Part shown: positions 23,116 to 28,035 of the stretch, piece by piece
How the letters are laid out: the number at the start of each line of letters is the position of its first letter
Numbering within the stretch: the first letter of the stretch is position 1
NCBI GenBank assembly: GCA_038205135.1
Contig: JBBRCF010000036.1
Coordinates: 1 to 28,035 of the forward strand
DNA: 28,035 nt
Source of the DNA: UBA9554 sp038205135
GTDB taxonomy: Bacteria; Pseudomonadota; Alphaproteobacteria; Rhodobacterales; Rhodobacteraceae
Direction: 5' to 3'
Program-made: the position numbers and the translations under genes
The notes under the pieces: model-generated
What the model was told of the DNA's origin: nothing
Database searches by the model: none
Seen by the model: only the letters and a program-made list of their open reading frames with translations

Positions 23116-23934
23116 TCATGTCAGCACGCGGCGCAGCGCGTCCGCGACCGCAGTTGCGGTTTCATCATGCGCGGCGGGGCCCGGCAACCCCTGTGCCACC
23201 GCGGCCTGAAGCCCGGCAAAGATCATGCCGTCGGTGCCCAGTGCCCGGGCCCGCGGGCTGGTCACAGCCTGCACGATCTCGTCGCAATCGGGCTGCAGGG
23301 CCTGCAACAGATCGGCGTCGATGCCCCAGGGGTCGGTGTCGCCCGCCGCAGCGTCCGGCGCGTGGTCGGCCATCCACAACACAATCCGCCGCCCGCCCGC
23401 CTGTTTCAGCAGACGGCGCATCCGGGTCAGCCAGACCGTGCGCAATTCCGTCAGCAGCGCCGGGAACCGGTCCGGCGCACGGTCTGCCAAAGCGGTGACC
23501 AGATGCCGGGTAAAATGGAACTCGGTAAAATCGACGTCGAAAAACACATGCCGCATCAACGGCGTCGGCCCCAGAAACCGATCATTGCGGCGCGGATGCA
23601 CGGCGTAATAGCGGTTCGATACCTTTTGCGCCCCCGTCAACTGTATGACCGTCACGGCGGCATCGGCGACCATGGCCAGCACGGTGGGATCGCCCAGAAA
23701 GGCGTCCAGCCCGGCGTTCGCGCAGCCCAGATTGACCGTCGGCAGCCCGGTCAGATGTTCCAACCGGTCCGGCCACGGGTGCTGCACGAATTTGCCGAAC
23801 GTCTGCGACCCCCCCAGACACACGGCAAATGGCCCGTCGGGCCGTCGCAACGGCCCCCGGAACACCAGACGCGACGCGCCATAGTGGCAGATATGGTAAT
23901 CGAGCGCTCCGGCGCCCGGAACGTCTTGGTTCAT
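23116..23934 (-). CDS. DUF6473-like protein of unknown function
   Basis: A 272-residue protein without signal peptide or membrane segment. The conserved-looking parts are ALDYHICHYGASRLVFRGPLRRPDGPF, then AVCLGGSQTFGKFVQHPWPDRLE and TVNLGCANAGLDAFL. From memory this matches a family common in Rhodobacteraceae (DUF6473) that often occurs beside sulfotransferase- or glycan-type genes. The strand-GGSQTFGKF-helix followed by NLGCANAG resembles the Gly-x-Ser and Gly-x-Asn blocks of SGNH hydrolases, so a hydrolase fold is possible, but the final Asp-x-x-His block is not evident; WMADHAP near residue 190 is one candidate. The start at 23934 has AAGGGTGAG upstream. It is divergent from the dehydrogenase gene. 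Confidence 0.7.
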   Translation of the reverse strand: MNQDVPGAGALDYHICHYGASRLVFRGPLRRPDGPFAVCLGGSQTFGKFVQHPWPDRLEHLTGLPTVNLGCANAGLDAFLGDPTVLAMVADAAVTVIQLTGAQKVSNRYYAVHPRRNDRFLGPTPLMRHVFFDVDFTEFHFTRHLVTALADRAPDRFPALLTELRTVWLTRMRRLLKQAGGRRIVLWMADHAPDAAAGDTDPWGIDADLLQALQPDCDEIVQAVTSPRARALGTDGMIFAGLQAAVAQGLPGPAAHDETATAVADALRRVLT

Positions 23935-24040
23935 GTCACTCACCCTTGTCTCACACCCGCCACCAAACTGCCGCAAAGGTCTTGCCGAAATCCTAATGCG
24001 CCAATTCGAACGATCCGACCGCTGTCCGGCCTGCGGCGTC

Positions 24041-24070
24041 TTGCAGCCTGTGGCCGCGCGCGCCTATTGT
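24041..24070 (+). promoter_or_regulatory. Weak candidate promoter of the 3-hydroxyacyl-CoA dehydrogenase gene
   Basis: TTGCAG (24041-24046) and TATTGT (24065-24070) are 18 bases apart, leaving a leader of about 20 bases containing the SD GGGAGG (24086-24091). The hexamers match the consensus only partly. Confidence 0.3.
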
Positions 24071-24096
24071 CGGGCAGGACAAAGCGGGAGGCGGGC

Positions 24097-24972
24097 ATGG
24101 ACATCCAGACGATCGGCGTGGTGGGGGCGGGGCAGATGGGCAACGGCATTGCGCATGTGATGGCGCTGGCCGGCTATGACGTGCTGATGACCGATATCAG
24201 TCAGGATGCGCTGGACCGCGCCATCGACACCATCACGCGCAACCTGGACCGGCAGGTCAGCCGGGGAAAGGTAACCCAGGACCTGCGCGACTCGACGCTG
24301 GCGCGGATCCGCACCACATTGACGCTGACCGATCTGGGCCCTTTGGACCTGATCATCGAGGCCGCGACCGAACGCGAAGAGGTAAAAAACCGCATATTTG
24401 AAACGATTGCGCCGCATCTGGGCGCCGACACCATCCTGACGTCTAATACGTCATCGATTTCGATCACCCGGCTGGGCGCACGCACCGACCGGCCCGAACG
24501 GTTCATGGGGTTTCATTTCATGAACCCGGTCCCTGTGATGCAACTGGTGGAACTGATCCGCGGCATCGCCACCGACGAGGCCACCTACAAGGCCTGCCAT
24601 GCTGTGGTGGACCGGATCGGCAAGACCGTTTCCAGCGCCGAGGATTACCCCGCCTTTATCGTCAACCGCGTGTTGATCCCGATGATCAACGAGGCGGTCT
24701 ATGCGCTGTACGAGGGGGTCGGGAACGTGCGTTCCATCGACCGGGCGCTGAAACTGGGGGCCAACCATCCAATGGGGCCGCTGGAACTGGCGGATTTCAT
24801 CGGGCTGGATACCTGTCTGGCGATCATGAACGTGCTGCATGACGGGCTTGCGGACACGAAATACCGTCCTTGCCCGCTGTTGACGAAATACGTCGAGGCA
24901 GGCTGGCTGGGCCGCAAGACGAAACGCGGGTTCTATGATTATCGCGGGTCAGAACCGGTGCCGACGCGCTGA
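24097..24972 (+). CDS. hbd: 3-hydroxybutyryl-CoA dehydrogenase
   Basis: A 291-residue NAD(P)-dependent enzyme interconverting 3-hydroxybutyryl-CoA and acetoacetyl-CoA. The Rossmann motif GAGQMG is at 10-15 (IGVVGAGQMGNGIAHVMALAGYDV). The catalytic segments TSNTSSISITRL and GFHFMNPVPVMQLVELIRG hold the conserved Ser and His, and AFIVNRVLIPMINEAV with HPMGPLELADFIGLD close the C-terminal dimer domain. The length is that of single-domain bacterial Hbd rather than FadB. GGGAGG sets the ATG at 24097. Proximity to etfBA suits a role in butyrate/polyhydroxybutyrate or branched acid metabolism. It converges on the acyltransferase gene with five bases between. Confidence 0.95.
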   Translation: MDIQTIGVVGAGQMGNGIAHVMALAGYDVLMTDISQDALDRAIDTITRNLDRQVSRGKVTQDLRDSTLARIRTTLTLTDLGPLDLIIEAATEREEVKNRIFETIAPHLGADTILTSNTSSISITRLGARTDRPERFMGFHFMNPVPVMQLVELIRGIATDEATYKACHAVVDRIGKTVSSAEDYPAFIVNRVLIPMINEAVYALYEGVGNVRSIDRALKLGANHPMGPLELADFIGLDTCLAIMNVLHDGLADTKYRPCPLLTKYVEAGWLGRKTKRGFYDYRGSEPVPTR

Positions 24973-24977
24973 GGCGG

Positions 24978-25829
24978 TCAGTCCCGCAACGACAGCGTAT
25001 GGTCGCGCAGCCAGGCCATGAACCCGCGCGGATCAGACCCGAGGCGTTCCATCTGCGCCGCGTCCAGCGGGTGGCCCACGATGGGCAGCATCGGCTTGTT
25101 CAGGGAATGCACGATTTCATGCAGCAGCATACCCTGCCGCATGGTGGCCGACACCCGGTTGGCGATCTGATACAGCCGCGAATTCGCGCCGGGAAAGAAG
25201 ATCGGCACCACCTGTGCGCCGGACCGGCGGATCATCTGGGCCGTGAACACATTCCACTCCGCTTCGATCGCGGGGCCGAACCATGTCTTGGATGACGCAA
25301 CCACGCCTGACGGAAACACGCTGACCAGCCCGCCCTGTTTCAGATGGCCCATCGCCTCGGCGCGCATTTCGACGCTTTTGACTTGCGCCTCTGGGTCGTG
25401 CGGAAACGGCACGGGGATCAGATAGCTGGCCGCGATTTCATCGATACCGGTCAACACCGACCGGGTCAGGATGCGGAAATCCTCGCGCCGCCGGGCGATC
25501 AGATCGGCCAGGATCATGCCGTCCACCATGCCGTGCGGATGGTTGGCGACCACCACGACAGGGCCGGTGGCCGGGATCCGTTCAATCATTGGCTGGGGCG
25601 TGGCCAGCGGAATGCCCATGACATCCAGCGCCGCCCGCCAGAATTCGATGCCCTGCGGCGCGCCGCGGCGTTCAAATTCGCGGATCAGGCGGATGATGGT
25701 GACCTTGCCCGTAACCCATTCCATCGACCGGATGACCGTCGATTGCCAGGCGTTGTCAAAAGTACTGGCGTAGGACAGGCTGCGGCGATCGTATTTCCGT
25801 GGCACCGTGGCAGATTTTGCCCGGGTCAT
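24978..25829 (-). CDS. Lysophospholipid acyltransferase (PlsC-like) family protein
   Basis: A 283-residue protein with the acyltransferase motif VVVVANHPHGMVDGMILADL near residue 95 (NHPxxxxDG, the form seen in the OlsA/COG3176-like branch) and the second block FPSGVVASSKTWFGPA, which matches the (E/S)G(x)R-type substrate site. VVPIFFPGANSRLYQ is the later conserved strand. It probably acylates a lysophospholipid or amino-lipid at the inner membrane; which lipid cannot be said. The ATG at 25829, after AAAGGCGAG, is preferred over an in-frame GTG 30 bases upstream. The gene shares the direction of the PTS cluster, 83 bases downstream of ptsH. Confidence 0.88.
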   Translation of the reverse strand: MTRAKSATVPRKYDRRSLSYASTFDNAWQSTVIRSMEWVTGKVTIIRLIREFERRGAPQGIEFWRAALDVMGIPLATPQPMIERIPATGPVVVVANHPHGMVDGMILADLIARRREDFRILTRSVLTGIDEIAASYLIPVPFPHDPEAQVKSVEMRAEAMGHLKQGGLVSVFPSGVVASSKTWFGPAIEAEWNVFTAQMIRRSGAQVVPIFFPGANSRLYQIANRVSATMRQGMLLHEIVHSLNKPMLPIVGHPLDAAQMERLGSDPRGFMAWLRDHTLSLRD

Positions 25830-25912
25830 CCGTACTCGCCTTTGCGCGCTGTCAACCACGTCTGTGCCACCGTTGTTCCGACAGCGTCGCCGCCGCCCGG
25901 GCCATTGCCCTG

Positions 25913-26191
25913 TTACATGCCTTCGCCGAACCGGTCGGCGACCAGGGCCTGCAATGCATCGGCCAGTGCCATCGCATCAGGACCCGATGTCTGAACCTCA
26001 ATAGTGGTTCCCTTGGACGCTGCCAACATCAAAAGCCCCATGATGCTGTCACCACCCGCGCAGAGACCGTCGCGACACACTTCGGCCCGGGCATCAAACC
26101 CTTCGACCACTTCGACGAATTTGGCTGAAGCGCGGGCGTGCAGGCCCTTTTCATTCACGATTTTCAATTGGCGCGTCACGGCATGGGTCAT
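25913..26191 (-). CDS. ptsH: Phosphocarrier protein HPr
   Basis: A 92-residue phosphotransfer protein. The phosphorylated histidine is H18 in NEKGLHARASAKFV, and the regulatory serine phosphorylated by HprK is S49 in GGDSIMGLLMLAA; both are three positions beyond the usual H15/S46, which fits a start at MTHAV. An alternative ATG at 26236 (MSNSQ) overlaps the end of the EIIA gene (ATGAGTAA) and would allow coupled translation with a 15-residue N-terminal extension. As no sugar permease EII is encoded here, HPr is probably regulatory, linking EIIA(Man) and HprK to carbon/nitrogen status. Confidence 0.95.
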   Translation of the reverse strand: MTHAVTRQLKIVNEKGLHARASAKFVEVVEGFDARAEVCRDGLCAGGDSIMGLLMLAASKGTTIEVQTSGPDAMALADALQALVADRFGEGM

Positions 26192-26228
26192 TGCGGGCTT
26201 TCCGGGGGCATTCAGAGGCTTTTGCGAG

Positions 26229-26618
26229 TTACTCATTGGGGGATTGGCTGTCGATGTATTTGCGTCCAGCTTCCTTGGCGGCGCGCAATGCCTCGCCGAC
26301 GGGCAGGTGGCGGCTTTTTGCCAGTTTGATCAGAAGTGGCATGTTTGCGCCGAACAGGATGCTGCGCCCGGCGGGGATAACGGCCTGACGGGCCAGATTG
26401 CAGGGCGATCCGCCGTGCAGGTCGGTCACGACGACAACGCCATGGCCCTGATCGACGGCATCGGCGGCGGCGCAGATCTCGGCTGATTTCATGTCCCGGT
26501 CGTCTTCGGGGTCGATGCCGATGGCGCGGATGCCGGTTTGCGGGCCCATCACATGCTCCAGGGTGGCCAGGTATTCCCGGGCCAAACCCCCATGTGCAAC
26601 AATCACGATACCCAGCAC
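26229..26618 (-). CDS. PTS EIIA component, mannose (EIIA-Man) family
   Basis: A 129-residue cytoplasmic protein. It begins MLGIVIVAHGGLAREYL; the histidine phosphorylated by HPr is H9. VVVTDLHGGSPCNLARQ is the second conserved block of the family, and FGANMPLLIKLAKSR follows. The GTG start at 26618 follows AGAGGGG, two features separated from the rapZ stop by 15 bases. As in other alphaproteobacteria it stands without EIIB/EIIC, so the job is regulatory rather than sugar uptake; it is flanked by rapZ upstream and ptsH downstream. Confidence 0.95.
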   Translation of the reverse strand: MLGIVIVAHGGLAREYLATLEHVMGPQTGIRAIGIDPEDDRDMKSAEICAAADAVDQGHGVVVVTDLHGGSPCNLARQAVIPAGRSILFGANMPLLIKLAKSRHLPVGEALRAAKEAGRKYIDSQSPNE

Positions 26619-26633
26619 GCCTGACAGCCCCTC

Positions 26634-27527
26634 TTATCCGGCGTGGGGCGGTGTCAGCGCCCGTTCCAGTTCCCGGTGTCTTATTGACACTTGCCAGCCC
26701 GCATTCGCAAGGGCCTTTGCCATGGCTTCCGTCACGGCGACCGACCGGTGTTGCCCGCCGGAACAGCCGAAACCCAGCCCCAGATGCGCCTTGCCCTCGG
26801 CGCGGTAGGCGGGCAGCAGCAGCAGGATCAGGTCCTGCGTCCTGGCCATGAACGCGGCCGCCAGCGGATCGGCCATGACATGATCGGCCACGCGGGGGTC
26901 GCGGCCGTTCAGCGCGCGCAGGCTGGAGTCCCAATACGGGTTGCGCAGGAAACGCACGTCCATGACCATGTCCATCCCCCGTGGCAGGCCGCGTTTGTAC
27001 GAAAACGAATTCAGCGTGATGGCCAGATGGCGCAGCCCGTTCGGCGCAAACAGCCGTTCCAATTCGGCGCGAAGGTCATGCGGGCTGAGGTCCGAGGTAT
27101 CGATCAGGATATCAGCGCGCGCCCGGATCGGGATCAGCAGATCGGTTTCCAGCGCGATGCCCACGTCGGGGCTTTCGGCGGGCGACAGCGGATGGCGGCG
27201 GCGGGTTTCAGAATAGCGCCGCAGCAGCACCTCGCGCCCGCAATCGACATACAGCAGATCAACCTCGGCGCCGTTGCGGTCACCCAGCCGATCCACCGTG
27301 TCGATCAGCGCATTGGCGGAAAAATCGCGGTTGCGGGGGTCGATCGCCAAGGCGAGCGGCCGGGTCAGCGGCGGCCCGTCCAGCAGCCGCGGCAACAGCG
27401 ACAGGGGCAGGTTGTCGATGGCTTCGAACCCCAGATCCTCCAGCACGTTCAGTGCGGTTGACCGCCCCGCCCCGGATGGGCCGGTGACAAGCACAATGCG
27501 CGTTGTGGCCGGGGATGGTGTCTGCAT
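26634..27527 (-). CDS. rapZ: RNase adapter/nucleotide-binding protein RapZ (YvcJ family)
   Basis: A 297-residue protein. The P-loop GPSGAGRS (16-23) has arginine where Walker A proteins usually have lysine, a form I associate with alphaproteobacterial RapZ. Family blocks follow: AIDNLPLSLLPRL, LYVDCGREVLLRRYSETRRRHPL, SFSYKRGLPRGMDMVMDVRFLRNPYW and GFGCSGGQHRSVAVTE. In E. coli RapZ senses glucosamine-6-phosphate and guides RNase E to GlmZ; in alphaproteobacteria GlmZ is not known and the role is unclear. It is the middle gene of hprK-rapZ-EIIA-ptsH, 12 bases after hprK. Confidence 0.96.
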   Translation of the reverse strand: MQTPSPATTRIVLVTGPSGAGRSTALNVLEDLGFEAIDNLPLSLLPRLLDGPPLTRPLALAIDPRNRDFSANALIDTVDRLGDRNGAEVDLLYVDCGREVLLRRYSETRRRHPLSPAESPDVGIALETDLLIPIRARADILIDTSDLSPHDLRAELERLFAPNGLRHLAITLNSFSYKRGLPRGMDMVMDVRFLRNPYWDSSLRALNGRDPRVADHVMADPLAAAFMARTQDLILLLLPAYRAEGKAHLGLGFGCSGGQHRSVAVTEAMAKALANAGWQVSIRHRELERALTPPHAG

Positions 27528-27539
27528 GGCGGGTCTGGG

Positions 27540-28035
27540 TCAGCCGTTTTCGTTGGGGATAGGAGGGTGGGCCGGATCTGGGGCCAGACCAAGCACATAT
27601 TGTAGAACTGCGGCAGGGAAATACGGCAGCGCGACATTGTGAAGCAGGGGCAGCACACATCCCAGAATGGCCCGGCTGCGTGCCGGGGGCAAGCGGGCGG
27701 TTTCCGTGTGGTCCAGATCGACGATCAGCGCGACGTCGGTTTGCAAAACTGCGTCGGCGGGCAGGATACCGACAAACCGCGCTTCGATCCGGCCGCGGAT
27801 GGCATCGGGGGCCCGGGCGGTCAGCAGCGCCCCGTCGCTACGCAGACAGCAGCGGTCATCTGCCACCAGCCGCGCACCCAGTGCCATCAGTTGCAACGCC
27901 AGCGCCGATTTGCCCTGACCCGACGCGCCAAGGATCAGGATGCCCCGCCCCAGATACGCGACGCAACTGGCGTGAACCGTCGTGTCGGACAGTGCGGGGT
28001 CAGACCGGCAGGCCGACGACAAAACGCGCGCCCAG
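27540..28035 (-). CDS. hprK: HPr kinase/phosphorylase, short form (5' end probably outside window)
   Basis: At least 160 codons of the catalytic domain of HprK. VHASCVAYLGRGILILGASGQGKSALALQLMALGARLVADDR contains the P-loop GASGQGKS and the following conserved Asp pair; RGRIEARFVGIL and DHTETARLPP are further HprK marks. It would phosphorylate HPr on Ser. The alphaproteobacterial form lacks the N-terminal domain of Firmicute HprK. No ATG or GTG lies in frame near the usual start; a TTG at 28022 is the only in-window option and the frame remains open to the edge, so I treat the start as unresolved. In related genomes chvI-chvG precede it. Confidence 0.93.
   Translation of the reverse strand, partial: WARVLSSACRSDPALSDTTVHASCVAYLGRGILILGASGQGKSALALQLMALGARLVADDRCCLRSDGALLTARAPDAIRGRIEARFVGILPADAVLQTDVALIVDLDHTETARLPPARSRAILGCVLPLLHNVALPYFPAAVLQYVLGLAPDPAHPPIPNENG

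Noticed and set aside
1..28035. CRISPR arrays, tRNA or rRNA genes, insertion sequences, prophage or defence genes
   Set aside because: Reading both strands showed no regularly spaced repeats, tRNA-like cloverleafs, transposase/integrase motifs or known defence gene families.

Overview
The window looks like an ordinary chromosomal stretch of a Rhodobacteraceae (roseobacter-type) alphaproteobacterium. The DNA is GC-rich and densely coding with short intergenic gaps. It carries gene families and orders typical of that group: hprK-rapZ-EIIA(Man)-ptsH, etfB-etfA next to a 3-hydroxybutyryl-CoA dehydrogenase, a UMF1-type transporter, a Tpa-type aminotransferase, a DUF6473-like gene and a short HprK. 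I see no tRNA, rRNA, CRISPR array, phage or transposon. Assignments rest on motif recognition only, because no database search was possible.

Layout. 1-860: thiB (minus, its 3' end outside the window) under a TPP riboswitch whose leader contains a visible SD-sequestering hairpin. 856-5389: aroC and an AEC-type carrier read rightward; a periplasmic thioredoxin, a CcdA-like membrane protein, an EamA exporter and HU read leftward, HU ending in a strong terminator. 5529-10282 (all minus): AMP nucleosidase, YaaA, RecQ (with what looks like a second HRDC domain) and YggT. 10420-15388 (all plus): hotdog thioesterase, UMF1 transporter, a MepA-type murein endopeptidase, a phytase-like lipoprotein/secreted protein family member, a GNAT and a VUT/YhhQ-type queuosine-precursor transporter; several of these overlap and probably form an operon.

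15389-16069 holds the most intriguing element: a gene-less 255-base leader before arfB (ribosome rescue). It contains an 18-codon ORF with an SD complementary over 12 bases to the 16S 3' tail, a downstream copy of the 16S tail sequence that can pair with that SD, and a terminator-like hairpin that competes with a second pairing of the same segment. This resembles a translation-sensing attenuator or an independent small dual-function RNA, and I do not recognise it as a described element.

16079-21143: a cytochrome P450 with an unusual heme loop, an inverted intergenic repeat, a taurine:pyruvate-type aminotransferase divergent from a glycerate 2-kinase, and a BKACE (DUF849) enzyme. 21361-24972: etfB-etfA and 3-hydroxyacyl-CoA dehydrogenase with a DUF6473-like gene in between on the other strand. 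24978-28035 (minus): a lysophospholipid acyltransferase family protein, then the PTS regulatory cluster ptsH, EIIA(Man), rapZ and hprK, the last running off the right edge.

Functional themes are carbon/nitrogen regulation through an incomplete PTS, short-chain acyl-CoA and electron-transfer metabolism, envelope maintenance and redox, and nucleotide/vitamin metabolism.
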